Below are positions 1 to 15,437 of a stretch of DNA of 64,000 bases, in pieces. This stretch comes from Zerene cesonia (Eukaryota > Arthropoda > Insecta > Lepidoptera > Pieridae). The stretch covers positions 7,214,917 to 7,278,916 of the forward strand of contig NC_052102.1 in assembly GCF_012273895.1 (NCBI RefSeq), given 5' to 3'. How positions within the stretch are numbered: position 1 is the first letter of the stretch; each line of letters begins with the position of its first letter. Made by a program: the position numbers and the translations under genes. The notes beneath the pieces are model-generated. The model searched no databases. It was not told the origin of the DNA and was given only the letters and a program-made list of their open reading frames with translations.

Positions 1-3000
1 ATAATTTGAATAAAACTTCCAAACAACTACACCTGCTAGAGCCATCAGTCTGGTGAAATTTGTTTTATATGAACTGCAAGATAAGCCCAAAGTTGTGACA
101 CGACTTTAGTTAGCGAATTTGTCAGCGCGTAGTTGGGGAGTCGACCTTAACAATAGAGACCTTAGATATTCTTAGAAATTGTTTGCCTTTTGTTAAAATT
201 ATACTGTGAACAGTAACTCACTTTTAAGTTTCTTGTAATCATGCAAATTCAAACCTGATAAGGTTTTAATCATTTTAGTCTTTATATATAGATACGTATT
301 TTTGCAATTAATTTTTTAGTAAACTCATAGACAGTTAAGTAATTGATACGATAAAAAGATATTTCGGTTAATCCTCAATTCAATTAAAATAAATACTTAT
401 GTAGTCATGAGCAACCTTGCTGATTTCGTTACTTTATACAACCTTAAATAACTTCGCAAACTTTCTTTAAACAGAATAAATAACTTACTTTTAGGGATAA
501 AACACCTCTTTATTGTGAAATTTAGAACATCTTCATTGAAAAAGAATGTCAAACTATCTGCTATTATAACTACTATTATCGCTTTTATTCTTCAAATTGT
601 AGGAACATGACCAGCCTCGAAGTTATGGTAAAGAACCTCGTGTAATTTATCTAATTTGTTAAATATTACGATGTTCCAGGTAATAACTATACCTTAGTCG
701 AAGGTGGTAAGTGCCTCCGCCAGTCGGCATTCTAGGGTTTTATGTAAATGTATAGCCGATAAACCGCCCTCGGGCCGAGCGTCACTCATTTGCATTCATG
801 GGCTCGTAACCCTTGCTCGCCCGTCCACAGGCCGCGCAGCCTCATCCTACCGGAGCCGACGCAAAACTTACTGCCTCGCCTTTTGCACAATAATTTACGA
901 CGCCTCGTGTAATACGTCCAGGCTGCGATATGAGTTCGCCGATAAAGAGTGTAAGGTCGCGGCGTCGGTTCGATTTACATATTATATTAAACTCGACGTC
1001 GCCGGGGCCTCTATCCTGCGTCGCCACCGGCCGTTACGCTAGAACTTTTCTCAATTTTTCCGCCCATAAAACGCCCCAAACGAAAGTTTTCTCCGTCCTC
1101 CGCGTGAGGTCGAGTGTAAATACACTTTTTATAATGTACTTAGTCACTCTGTCGCCCCTCTCACAGGACTTCTTTAATAAGGACTCGGTTTTATCTCATT
1201 TCGTTAAAATTGTCAGTCGTAAATAATGTCCTAAATAGAAAAAAACGGTTTTAATTTTACCTTTGAAACATTTATCATTTCGATAAATCATAAAATAACG
1301 AATTAGTATATTCATATATGAGGAAAAATTGTTTAAAGCTAATATTTTCCGAGAATATATTCTAGCCATACGTATTTGTTTGGCTCTTTCGCGCGAAGTA
1401 TATTATGTCAATGTACATTAAAGTTAATACTACGCGTATGCTTGTTCACTCGTGAAATAGGATACTGCAGCGTTTATAAAATGCAAAATATGGTAAAAGT
1501 TCGCTATGCAATTATGCATACATATGACAGCATTATGAATAATTTATTTTCAACCCGACGAAAAATAATGGCTTATTGTTTAATAAAGTAAAGAATTAAA
1601 GCAAAATATGTTGAAACTACGCTATTATAGAATTCTTAATATATGAAACAATGTAATACAATGGCATTTCAGTCGGATCGTTGCTATGTATAGCTTATGC
1701 CAACACACACATATATGATATAAAGCGCTCCAATTAGCGTAAGTGTGAAGTCCTGTTTTACCCAGAATAGCGGACAGACATTACACGGTCTGCGTGGTAA
1801 TTTATTATTCATCAGTCAAACAATTAACAGTCAATTAATTACACTAACAGACGCGTTTGTAAACGACGTTTTATTAAAACTTTACAACAATTCGTAATGC
1901 TTAAAAGCGAGCTTAAGTATAGGTACTTACCCCGTTGGAAAGTTAGAGTGCAAACCGACAATGAATTTAAGTACGATTGCAATCGATGCTGTGGACAATG
2001 ACCTTTTAGGCGTCCAAATAATTCATAGGAAAATATAATAATGTCCGCGGTGCTATCGCTCGGACGATGACAGTTGAAAGCACATTGATGGAAGCTCGCG
2101 TGACACACTCCCACACCCCTCGGCGGGTGGTCACCCCTCGTTAAAACTTTCCGAAATTCGCCGCACTCTTGCAACCCTTTGTGATATTTTTCTATAACGT
2201 TCATTATTCGGACAGTGTCTTCGACAATTTCAACTGACGATGTTGGTGACTGAAAAATTGGAATTGGTTCATTCGTTTCGCAAAATTCAAATCCGTAACC
2301 CTTTTGTGCCGATTAAATCCATTACTTTAATGCTCGTGTTTGCTTTGTTATGGAACTTTGTGTGTAAAAAACGTTCGTTAGAATTAAATAATGATAAATA
2401 AAGTGACCGAAAATAACTGAATAATAAATGGATTTACTTCCACTCTAACAAAGTAAATAAATAAAGATCGAAAGCTAAGTGCAGAGTGCAGCCAACATCG
2501 CGCTATATCCCGATAGCGTCAATCTAACGCTCAATTAGCCGAATGCGATTATCCGATCCAGCTTCTGAATCGCGACCGTCTTCCGAGCTCTGCCTCAAGA
2601 CAAGCTAGCAAACTTTATTAATTAAGCCGTGTCTTATCTCTTGTTAGCACTCGTTCTATTATTTGTCTTTTCACCGCTCATTTCCATAATTTCATCGGCG
2701 AGTAATTACTTACCACTGAAGCGGGAAATTTCTCAATGTTTGCATATCATGTCGTCTCACGTAAACTGTGCTAATCGAAGAAACCGTGTCAATATTGACG
2801 TACATACCGTTTTGGCTTCCGACTCTTGCCTTATTTGAAACGTACCTTTGTTTTGCGAGCATGCCAGACGCCGTACTTTATACGCGTATTTATTAAAACG
2901 GATGAAATTATAAAGCGCCATTACAAATAATCAAAATGTTATCAACACTGTTTACCGAGTCTATGAATACATTTAATCAGAAGTAGCTTTTGTTGTTCAT

Positions 3001-5869
3001 ATGACGCGTGCGTTAAGGGATGCGAGGGTGAGTATGGGCAGTATGGGTACGGCGGCTACTCCCCTCCACTGTTTAATTAGCTTAATTGACATCGCGAGGC
3101 GCGGTGTCCGAGCGTTTGTTTGCGCTATCGGGTTACCAGACCGCCGGGCCGAGCCGTTGTCGCCGACGCTGCGAAAGGATTAAATCTGTTCTCAAATCGT
3201 GACATGTGTCATACGACTTACCAAAAAAGGTTTGACATGCTATGCATAATGTAACAACTGGTAAAATTCAGATTAAATTATATAAAATATTTACTAGAAA
3301 GTCTGGTTTATAATAACCAGATATTCGGCTATGCGAAGCATATTTCGATATTGTTAAACTACATCAATTAAGATGGTTGTATTAACACATAATATTTTAA
3401 AGCATTTATCTTGTTCTCCAATTCACTAATAGAGTGAGCGCGCTCAGTTCAGGAAGTTCCCTGTCCATGTTTTCTCAATGTTTACTAACTATCGTACAGG
3501 CGAAAGTGTACTGGATCGAGTTTACCGATCGGTTCTTGCTAATGAATATCTCCATTGAGCTGCCGTCATACATAGACGCGTGTGATTAATCTCTCCGCTA
3601 ACAAAGGACTCTGTTCAATCCTGCGAGCCCTCTGAGCTATCGATCATTCTTATAAAAATACGATGGAATAATAATTACTATTGTTTGTAAGAAAATAAAA
3701 TATCGCCAGCCAAACTTGTTGAGCACGTACGTATATAAGTAATGCTGAATTCCAATAAATTTTAACTATGCTCTTTCGATTCAACGTCTTCGATAGGTAT
3801 CATAATTGGTTACCATCTCGCAGGAGTCCCGTTCTTCACATAAATAACTTTATATGAGCGCTCTAAATCTCATTACGGGTACTGTAATAGCTTCCAAGGC
3901 TGCTCTGTCGGCTGTGACGGGAATATAAAGCGAGCCTGATTTATTTCTCCAAATTAACCGCATCATTGTACAGTGTAGGGCGAGTTGAACAATAGCGCCA
4001 CGAAGATTCCATATTCAGCCCGTATTCCATCGCTAAACTACTATGCACGGAACCGTATACGAGCCTGTGTGTACATTGAACGTACACGTTGTCGCTTTAA
4101 AGCAGTCGGAATATTGGAAATAAATGACTGTACATTTTTCTCAATTTCGACTAGACGCGTAAAGGGTGTCCGTTGGAAAATAGAAGTCGCAAACGTCGTA
4201 ACCGCCGCTTCCCCGCCGCTGCAGCCGCTTACACCCGATAGTGTAATACCAAAACAAATGGCCGCCTCCGTCGTCTTTTTATTTAAGATACGTGAGTTAT
4301 ATCCTAAAGACGCCTTTGTGGAATATTCAGATAGTTTTAGGGTTTACTAAAAGTGGAAAATAGAAAACGAAGTGAGTAACAGCTGCGCCGAGATAAGTTT
4401 TAAGAGACGGATGCACTATCGAAACTTCGTTTTGTTCTGCACAATGGCTGCTTGGAAATTGGTCTCTATCCTTTTAATTGGCAAAGATTAACGATTCGCA
4501 AGGTCGGTGAATGGGCTTATGTTAATATAAATAATTTTCCATACAGATACATCGGTAAAATAACTTTCAGCAGTAGGTTAACATGCAATAATAATTATTG
4601 ACGTAACCTCAATAACATATCTGCATGTTGAACAAAACGTGTAGTATATTTATAAAATAATTATTGATAATTGTTAAATGATTTGAATTCACTAGTAAAC
4701 ATTTGAGCATCGACAGTGGATCTCACAAAAAATTACAATTAGGTCGTTTTAAAATTCATTACTTTTTGCAACGAATCGATGAAAATTCAATTTAGATCGG
4801 CGGCCACCGTGCCCGAGTATTAGCAGCGTAGTAGCGTGCATCGATCGAATATCTCTCTTTCCGAACAAAGAGGGATGAAAATTTAATAGGTCGCGTTGTC
4901 TAGCATTCCAGAAGTTCGTCGTTAGGCCGGCGCCGGCGCTCGTCCGGCGCGGGAATGCCGCGCTACTGAATAAAACATGCACCTATCGGGGACCACAGCG
5001 TGCAGGTGACCCCGGCCCCGGGTACACTACGACTCGAAAGCATTACATTCATCGAATTTCCACTCTCCAATTCAATAGTTTAACATTTCTTTAAAATCTA
5101 TCTTGTTACATGTTTACTTCTCCCGAATGTTTCTCGCAAATTTGCTTTGGGACTCCTTTCAAATGTAAATTCGAAATCGATGGATGTCGCGTTTATCTAT
5201 TCAATTGAATTAAACTTAGCGGAGTAAGAAAGATTGCTTAAACTTTTCCTCCGGTGTAGGCGTTGCCGAAAGCGGAATCAATGTTTATGCGTGGGTATAG
5301 GTCAGGTGTATTGCCTAATTTCGACGGTTTCATATTTACCTATAGGTATATTTGTGTATATTGTATACGGCTTATAGTTTGCCTATAACCGTTACCACGA
5401 TTACAGTTAATTTCCACAGAAATTTAATATAGATAATGTATATTTTCAATGCGAGAACCTATCACATGTAATAAATTGAATCGTTTTATTGAAATTTTAA
5501 AATGTTGCATATTGCTCCAACATTACATTCGGCGCGATCGGGGGTGAGCTTCGTAATCCTATAAATTTTATTGCGCGGTTTGCTGACGTGGACCAACGAA
5601 AAGCTATTTTTGTTGCATTTTAAACAGTCCACATGCACGTATACACGTATTCTCTGCTGTGACATAAATATCATTTTATAGATATCTTTTTGTATTAAAA
5701 TGAATAGAAACATAACACACTACATCATTTGGGATATTCATATTAACACTTAAAATATCACACATTAGCACTAAGCTTTTCTTTTGAATTCCATAACTTC
5801 TGCTCTTATATTAATTGTATTAAGCATGCTATAAAAATTCTAAATCACTATTCTATAATTATTTTTATT

Positions 5870-6010
5870 TTATGTGTATGTTTGTGAATGAATTCCTACT
5901 TAACGGGCTGGACCGATTTTTTTGTTTTTTTTTTTGACGTAGTGTTCGAGAATGGTTTAGATTTACATTTCTAACGTAAGCGAAGCCATGGGCAAAAACT
6001 TGTGTAGATA
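5870..6010 (+). repeat. Degenerate interspersed repeat remnant
   Basis: The stretch has the phrases TTAACGGGCTGGACCGA and AAGCGAAGCCATGGGCAAAA around a T-rich core. I associate similar phrases with abundant lepidopteran repeats, whose ends typically read GCGAAGCCGCGGGC. It is one of only two repeat remnants recognised in the first 22 kb. Boundaries are approximate. Confidence 0.45.
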
Positions 6011-8459
6011 ATATATTTTAGTTAATTTTTCTTTGAGGAGAGACTAGCTTTTCAATTTCTGACGTATGGACTGTTAATCAACTTTACGAATAAAGGTTAA
6101 ACCAGATTTAAAAAAAAAAATAGAACGAATACTGAAAGTACTTACCTACGCGATCCCGAAACTAACATGAAAATAAGCTTTAAAAAAGTTAGAAAGTTGT
6201 AATGTACGGAGGAAAATTACCTATCCGGCTTAATATGAAATCTGAGGGCTCTCGTTTAATAAGTTATAAAGTTGTTTTGGGGGATTTTCGTGAAGAGTTC
6301 GATGCCGCAGCACCGGCGACTACGGGCAATCTCGTTAAAATCTACGACGAAACTCCGCAATGGCGTTTCCCTCTCGTAGTATATTACCTTCATACGTATT
6401 GAATATATTTTACATTATTATTTTACGTGATACATTTTGCAATGTTTACGCTTTTTCCATCGTATCTATAACCAGTAAATTCAATTGAATTCACAACATT
6501 TTTACAACTTCTAAGAAACACACGATACATTTCTTCTCTTCGCTTCACTGAATTGAAAATCAATTTAGAGGCGCTTTAAATTTATGCAATGTAGGTCTTC
6601 TAATGCACAAGGTGTTATTTAAAAAATGTATCAACTATCGCTAGTAGATAAGTGTAAAAAATAGACGTTAACATTCGAAAGTCAATATAATTTGTGTATA
6701 GAGAGTTAAACAATGATTATGGTGTATAGGGGTCGAAAGCACCCATAGCTGTCCACTTCCAGCGACGGGTTGGTGTCGTTAAGGACTCTGTGTCAGTCGG
6801 GCTCCTTATCGCGCGCCACTACGAGTAATGACGTCTTCGATCGCCGGCTAATGGCATCCGCGGTACCACTTAGATACGCAAATGAGCATTGACTACCTAT
6901 CTCCATCACACATTACCAATCTTTGAATAGCTTCCAATTGCGCTTTACGATTGTTTAAATATACAATCATTTTGCCCTACATTTGCATAATAAATTCACG
7001 TCAAATGTGCTTTTGAATAATCCAAACATAAAGTAAACACATCGGATCAACTCATCATCCGCTCATAATGCGTAGCCGTTACGACGTTTTTGCCTCGAAT
7101 AGTAAAAACTATTTTGACATGGCTCTCAACCGACAGTTTTTTACATAACGTTTCACCAGCCCTTGTTTGAATTACGACGCAACTTTGGCAACACACTAAA
7201 ATATTATTTTCATTCAAAGTTTGCTATGACCACTTTGTAGACATAATTAATGTTTTAGAAATATTGTGTGTCATAACTATGCAATATCTAAATGATTTTT
7301 TTGTTATAACATAAATGCGTTATGTATAATCTATCTACCTTAGATTTCGTTGGTTTCGAAATTCGAAATATTGTTTCTTGGAACGGATATGATAGAATCT
7401 GTAGTAATACTATCAGAGGAAAATCGCATCGTTCGCGTCGTTTGTCACGTATAATGTTCAGATATAAAATTTTATTCCATTTCAGAACAGGGACAACCAG
7501 ACGCCCGTTACTGTCCAGTCGCAATCTTTAAGACGTTTTGTATTTTTATTAAAATCTGCTCTCTTTATTACTGCTATAAAATAGATACCCTCATGTCGCT
7601 GCATTGCAATCTTTTTTAAATGTGCTCACGTATGAGATGATTCGATTCGTAGCGAGATATCGAATACTTTAATATGCGGATACATATTTCAACAATGTTA
7701 CGAATGCTGAACGCAATAACAGCATACTGAGTTCGGTTTATGCAATTCATTTAGAGGGGTAAGTTATACGGCTCAGAAGATGTTTGTGGCGCGTCCAACA
7801 ATGCAGAAGCGCCGCCGACTCGGCGCCCGCCCAGCTGTAAATGGAGAGCGCATTAATACACAACTATGTAATAAATGTTATTGTTTGTCATAAACTTTGT
7901 TTTATGAAGGTCGACCGCCCAGGCCCTTGACGCTCTCGGACCTTTATTAAACTTCAGCGATACTATAACCAAATTTGGACTTGATTATAATGTTATTATT
8001 ATTTGTTGGGTTGTTTCAATTTGTATGAAATATCCATTCGCTTTTAATGTAGGTATAATCCCGGTGAATTATTGCAAATTTACTAATGCCCAGATGGTTT
8101 CTCTGATTCATCAGCAAATTTTTCGAACATTGGAATAATTCATTACTTTATAAGATATTAGAAACTAATATTCAACAAAGTCGCAATATTATTTTGAATA
8201 CGAAACTATTTTAGGGTTCTAATATGAGATATCAATGGTATAAACAATTTAAATGATGACCACAAAGATGATCCGTGTAAGGCGGCGTAGACAATATTAT
8301 CTGAAACGCGTACGGTGACGACCGAGAGCTGGCTGATTTGTATGTAGCTCAGCTATGCGCCAATGCAGGGGGCGGCTCCAAGACGTTCGCTTCAATTTTT
8401 CAACGCTTCGACTTCGTGTTCGGGAAGCTGATTGCACGCGCCGCAGTGCAGCCACCGCG

Positions 8460-8498
8460 CCCCGCGCCCCACGCCCCGCGCCCCGCACCCCGCACCCC
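8460..8498 (-). repeat. Period-7 C-rich tandem repeat; minus-strand G-quadruplex motif
   Basis: Six runs of four C start at 8460, 8467, 8474, 8481, 8488 and 8495. Each is separated by exactly three bases (GCG, ACG or GCA). The minus strand therefore reads (GGGGNNN) six times, which fits the canonical G4 consensus of at least four G-runs with loops of 1-7 bases. It lies in a CpG-rich patch (about 8280-8580) of the long mbl intron. Whether it forms a quadruplex or marks a promoter is inference. Confidence 0.85.
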
Positions 8499-11400
8499 GC
8501 ACCTGCTCTCGCGCCGAACTACCCACTGAAACTTTAATCCCAATCCGACACCGCACGACCGCGCACCGGCTCGACGCTATATTTCAATTAATTCAACCAT
8601 CTATTTCCAAACTGAAACTTTGCTCTACCCAGCTCATAAACTCATGCATGTGATTAATGAAAAATCATTAAACACAATATTATTCTGTCTCAGTTTAACA
8701 ACCATAGGTACATAATAAAACATAGCGTTTATGAACGTTTTGCTTTTAGAATCCAATTAATGTTCGAATTTCGTTTTGCATTTTAATGTGCTGTCGCGGA
8801 CCAGCAATAAGTTTGGTAGAGTACATATGAAGTGGAATGATCGTAAGTACTTTGGGTTCATTTGTCGTTGTGAGGCGAGGGGGCGACGGTATTCGGGTGA
8901 TTGTCGCCTGGCATGGCTTAATGAACGTTCTCTATTTACCCGTGATCTCACGGGAGTTCAATGCGGAAATTATCTTTCTTATAAGCGACCCAACTTTTTG
9001 CTTAATATCTTCTTCTATATGTAATATTAGCTTTGATATAATGTTGAATTTTCGTCACATAAAATAAATCAAAATAAAACTCTCTGACGAAATACGAGTT
9101 TCTCAAATTTCTAAGCCGATATTGTGTAAGAGAGAGTCGTAGGTGTTATGATAAATTCATAAGCAAGCATTAGAGAGTAGTAAATTTCCAGTTATGACTT
9201 ATGAAGCAGGCAGCAGCCCTGTATAGAATTTATCGGCTCATTTCTTATTCTTATTGCGAGCGCGGCTAGGGTGAAGCCGCACGTGTCCGCCATCCTGCTG
9301 AATCAACTTAACCCGACTGCCTTTACCGCAACTGAATGAACTTAATTTGATTCCAATTGTATTAAGCCCCGCCCTCGCCGCCGTTTAATGACCGAAAAGA
9401 ACACCAGAGTAATTTTCTTCCGAGAGCCATTATTTCTTATACAACGTACCCATACCTTTTATTCTGCCTCTTATTAGTAGAATCTAGGTAAGCTGATTCT
9501 GGGAAATTCAATGTGACAAAGTCGATATAAACTTGGCAGTTTTAAAAGCGTTTTCTTGAACGTTTCATTAAAGTACACTGAACAGAAGTATTGCAGTTGC
9601 TAATAAAATTAGTAATGCTCACTGCTTTGTAATTAAACGCGGATAAGTTCTTGAAAACTTTTGATGTTGATCTTTTATTTCAATCTAAACATTTTTGTAT
9701 TAATGAAAAAACTGTGCTACGTAATTAATATTATATTATTAAAGTAGGAACACGTGATTCCTAAAATTAGTATTGTAATCAACTTCGAAATCTGCACCTA
9801 ATAATCTAACATTGTTTCGTAACAAAGTGTTGTTTAAATTTAGTGTTTACAATTAACTAAATAGCTTCGATAAATTGTCGAAACAACGCAACACACACTC
9901 GAAACATTCGATTGGGTGAAGTAGCCGGAAAACGGTCCTGTTTGCAAAAACCGCAAACAACTTCGGCCGTGACGTTACATTGTAGGGAGTACTGGCTCCG
10001 CGGAGGCACAAAGTAATTAGATAGCCCGTTGTACTGTACACTTGTTCAGCGCTTTTCCAATGAACGCTCGCCCGTTCTCGTGTTTAATTGCAGCCGAAAC
10101 CGTAACGGACAGCGGCTCGTTTTTGTCCGACCCCAATGAGACGAACCGCGCATCCTTTAATGAACCTCCCTCCCCTGTGCCTTTACCTTATTGTGAGCTA
10201 AATCCTTTTACTTTACGGTTTTAATTACATTCTTCGAGGCCGGTCATTCGATCCGCTTTTACACATTTCGTATCGCGGTTACTTTGCATAAAAAGTGGAA
10301 TTGGATAACTATTAATATTAAATTCGCATAATGTGAAGCTTCTCTCTAAAAATCTTTTTAAGCTCATAATGTCGAGGTCTCGCCCGAATTCGACACCGCG
10401 TAAATAATTCACGCTCCTGAAACGAGTCGCCCGGATCAGATACCGCATGTAATTCCACATCTTCGCACCAACAGCTTTCCGGGTACGCATTTAAGTTTTT
10501 ACTCACATTCCGCTTTTGCTCTCGATTATTTCCCTAATTCTAATCGTGTTCCGTTCATTAGGGCCACTAATTAAATTTCCTCTGGAACGATTTCGAATTG
10601 GAATTATAAAATGATTATTATAAGGTGTTATTTAATTATAACGTAAATTAAATTAATACATTTGACACATGGTAAATAATAACCTATTATGCATTATATC
10701 AATCATTTAAATAATTGCATCTAAGTTTTAAGTTCGAACGTCACTTGTATTCGAGTAGTTAGGTATTTGTGGTGAATGGTGATCTATACTTCTCAATTGC
10801 CAAATATCTGTTATACTGTATTTCGTTTGCGGTAAACACAAGGCCTAATTTTCTGCAGCCGTTATTGCGGTCTAATAGAGACACTTCTACCAAGGCCAGT
10901 GAAACTTTGTTTTTAAATAGAAGTATTCACTTGTAAGTACGCTTTTTGGTATAAACCGTACTTATACCCTTTCTCCGATTAATATTATATTTAGGCGTGC
11001 AAATAATAATCCAAGTAGAGCAAGGGACCTTCCATATTCTTATTCGCAACGTCACGCCACGCCAATTCATCAAAATAATGCTAAAATCATTAATTTTAAT
11101 TATTTATTTTTTTGTACATAATAAGGTTCCAGCGACATACTCGAAGTCCATATTTGTCGATATGAAATCCATTTTGCAAGGATATTTTTAGTTGAAACTT
11201 CCCATAACGATCGTCGACCTCACTGCACTTACGGGCTTTCCGTCAAGGTGTCAAACATTACTTCCCTCAGTCTGTTTTTGCTTGTCATCGTCGATGCGCG
11301 CTCTTATCGTATTTTTCTCGAACAAAAAAATAAATCGTGACTCAGTAATTTTTTAATGAAAAGAGTTTAGTGCGGGCTACAGTGAAAATATTATTCGAAG

Positions 11401-14400
11401 GTAAATCGTTTAAAGCTTTAAACAAAGAGGCACAGTTCCGAAACAATCAAATTAATTTTCTCCGTTGTTATTTAATTAGCGCTGACTTTTGGACGGCTCG
11501 ATGTGCGGCCAGTATTTATCGTTAGAAACAATCGCCTCCCCTCCCGCACCCTCCCGCTTCCTCCATAAGACCCATTATTGTGAGAGTCAAGACAACACCA
11601 CAATAACTTTGATTCGTCACTCGCTACATTATTGTTGATAGCGACATTGTTTAAGTTAAATTGACTCGCTGCGAACAAATTGTGTAACTCAACTAATTCT
11701 ATTATTACTTTTGTTCCAGGTAACGTCTAATTAACAGAATCGCACAATGTTTAATGAGAGTGTAATTCCTACTCCCCGCAGGTATGAACAAAGCATTTTA
11801 ATGTATGTACAATTACTGGCTTAAATAAGTAGGGTGGATGTGGTGTAAAAAAATATTTGAAACGGTATACTGCGTGAAGCCGTATAGAGCTAATCTGAAG
11901 CCTTATTTAATTAAATTGTAGAAGTAGGTAGCCATCGGACCAGGCCATTTACGAATGAACAGTCTTCGCGTACGGACAATTTAAAAGTGTTCTACATATC
12001 ATAGTGACTTATTTGCCCGGGCTTGATTAATTTGAGGTTTTTATCAGTAATCGGTAAGAATATATCTCTATCTATATTATACTTGTGCAATATAATTATT
12101 GATTAATATAAAAAAGACGGGATAGTTACAGGTAACGTTACGTAATTATCGTGATGTACTTTTCACGGAAATATTTTTATAAAACAAAATATTGTTACAT
12201 CTAAAGTAATTTATTATTAATTTACATTTTATTTATATTTTTGGTTCTTCTTTTGTGAAAACGGTAATTTCGACAATAAAAACCAATTGCAGAATCAAAG
12301 AAAATAAAAATGTTTCCAAGTCAATTAAAAGCGGCTCATAAACGAATCACTGGCACATGAAAAACCTCGCGAGTGTAGCGTGTAGAAAAAGTATAAGACA
12401 CTCTTCTTTGGAAATTTATAAATCCACAAAGCGTAAAGTGCGGCTCGTCAGTCTAAATAGAATAAGTGGCTAATTAACTTTTCCTCTTTTTGTTTCGGCT
12501 TACAATTAACACGTCTTACAACATTAAATTTGACGGGTTTGCGTAAAGACACTAAGTCTAATTTCACCGCATTCAGTCCCCAAACTTGATTCTCCGCCCT
12601 CCCGACTAACTCGGCACAGCGCTTGTAAGTGCTTACCCTTATAATAAGGGCGAAATAACATTTCGCCCCACGCGATAATTGCGTTTCTTCATTTTCATTA
12701 GTAACATTACATTATATGACGATTTATAGACAAATAGTTACCTACCAATCTTAATGCGTCCTAAACGAAGGGATTATTTTTAGTGGCGTGCCCGTTTCGA
12801 CCCGACCCGAACCTCTGACCTCGCGATGATCTATTCCCTTCATTCTACTAACCTGTTTTACGAGATTAGCACGATAAACGCCGCCCTAACGCCGCATTCA
12901 CTATAATCGAATTACCATTTGTCTAATTTAACTCTACTATTGTATATATGAATTAGATTATGTACCTATTCGTGATCGTCAATAATGTTTCATCAATTTA
13001 GAAAAGCAATGTAGTGATTTTTTTTATTATTTAGATATCAAAAAGTCACATAAATTTCCATTGTGTTTATAGGAAACCGTATTATATTGCATAGTCACAC
13101 GAATGTTGGTGTTATTAATAATAAATACGGTAGCGCTAAAGTAAATAAAATGTTCCAAACAAAACTTGCGTCTAGATGTTAACGTAGATAAATGTTTGTG
13201 TTATATCGTTAACATAAATATTGAAGGCATCGTGTTCGTACGGCGAAATATTCGCTTAAGTATTTGATATGGCGCTTTATCACGTCAATTTTGCATAATG
13301 TACAATATCTCTTGCCGTGGCACGGGCGTATAAAATAAGGTAACATACCGCTGGTTTATTTCGCCAACGAGCTAAGCGGCTCCGCTGTAAGGCCCGTATT
13401 TGTAACACGGCGTATTATTAATGGTCGCGATAGCAGGTAGCCCGCGGCAGAACACGATATTTGGGAATTAATCCGGATTTGCATAGGATAATAGGGGCGT
13501 TGCGCTGCACTCCGCAAGGTGGACGTGTCGAATGCCACAGTAATTGCTCCGGTTTTGTGAGCCGTGCCAGCAATCTTCAGCTCCATTAATCTTACTCGAC
13601 TATTCTAAAGCTCAAAACGAGCTATAATATTCACTTTTGATGGTTCTAATTTATATCGTATCATCTAAAGTAAGTTAAAATGTAATGTCCACCTTTAATG
13701 GACCTTTCCTATATGTAATACAAAAAGCGAGTTTAGCGTTTTCGGATCCATTTTTGTAAAAGTAAACATTTAAATATGTTGTTTGTACTGGTAGTATAAA
13801 ATCTCAATTAAAATCGCAAATCGTCGACGATAAGGGGTGGTATGGTGGTAAAAGGGTGGTGTGGGAAAAGCTTGGAGGCGTCGCGTGCCTGATGAATGCG
13901 CCGCCGCCACGGCGGCAGACCCGACGGCGCCGCGCTGCCGGCCCACAATGCAGATATCGTGATTCGTGCACAGGCCAGTGCTGGCGCATTCGCAGTTAGC
14001 GTTCACACAAATCTAGGCCCATTCCCTATGTTGCCAAAACGCAACCCGGAAACCTATATTTCATGTTGAGTGATCCCCATATATTCTTACTATTATCCTT
14101 CAACATTCTTCAAAATAAAATCTTTCATTAATAATAACGTATGATCTGCCATCATAGCCAACGGTTGAAATGTACTTTGCCGGAAGCTTGTCAACGAGCA
14201 ATCAAAGGGCTTGTGCCGGCCTAATGTGTAAGTTTTAGAAATCCACTCGACTAGGCAGCCGAAGGGCCTCTTTTGATTGATGCGTCGTGTAATGACCCGG
14301 GAAACGATTTCCTCCACATTTCCTTCACTGAATAAAATGAGTATGCTTATTTATACATCCGCATCAGTTTATTTGGGTTTTGTCAATGCAGCCCATGCTG

Positions 14401-15169
14401 TCGACTCCTCTACCCTTGAAATACCGTCATTTGTCAAGATTACCGTTGTTAGGGGATTGAGTTATGAATAACAGTCATTGTTTTTTTTTTATATACATTT
14501 TATAGAGACCAATTTTACCAGCGATACTAATACTAAATCGATTAAGTTAATGCTCGCGTTTATCATACGACATTTTAGTGATTTGGTCACGTAAACATCG
14601 TTAAATATCGAATCGTAAAGAAATGACTAACAGCTGAAAGGGAATGAGTGTATATTTACTTTCTATAACGTCTCCGCATGTTGATACGTTGAAGTTATAT
14701 TTCGCGAAAGTATGAGATGGTACAATTAGCACGTACGAAACTCGTCAGTCACGGGCTGGCGCCGAGAGGCAATTACGGTATTTCATCCGCAATAAAAGTG
14801 CACTCGGGCGCCGCTAACGCCGTAGAAAGCTCCCAGTAGCCTATAAAGCTAATGTGTATAAAGATTTAAATGACGGGTCGGGACGGGACACCGTCCGTCA
14901 TTCAACGCGTGATCGTGGATACAGTCGAGGGACTTGCTTCACATTTTGTTTTGTTCAATTCGGAAACTTTTTCATCGCTTGTTACTACCTACTAATTACC
15001 AACTAATTATTATGCACGTTTTATCGTTTTAGTTTGAGATATAAAAAATGTTGTTGTTTTCTGTGAATTTATTTGGCATTGTTGAAAAGCAAATACCTAG
15101 TCGGAATACAACAATAGAATTTGTTCTTAATATGCAGTTATTGTTTTTTACCAATAATAAACCACCATC

Positions 15170-15300
15170 AAATTATCAGAATTAAATAAAATGGAAATGG
15201 GACAACACAGAATACGTGAACTTTTAAATACAAAAAGAATCATCAAAATCGGTTGACCCAGTCGAGAGTTCTGAGGTTACAAACACTAAACATACAGTGG
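15170..15300 (+). repeat. Fragment of an interspersed repeat
   Basis: The phrase ATCAAAATCGGTTGACCCAG, followed by TCGAGAGTTCTGAGG and then ACAAACACTAAACATACA, resembles the 3' part of common lepidopteran retroposon-like repeats. Boundaries are approximate and no target-site duplication was found. Confidence 0.45.
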
Positions 15301-15437
15301 AATTGAAAACTTTCTTTTAAGTCGATTCGGTTCGGTAAAAATTCAACACACTTGAAAATTTACTGTTATTGTAATATAACACATTTCGGGGCAAAATTTT
15401 ATGACGTATTTATAATTGCCAATGCCGCACATAAACA

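Noticed and set aside
8297..8653. Cluster of overlapping Pro/Arg/His-rich frames
   Set aside because: They are by-products of the C-rich tandem repeat and CpG-rich patch, with no splice structure or domain.
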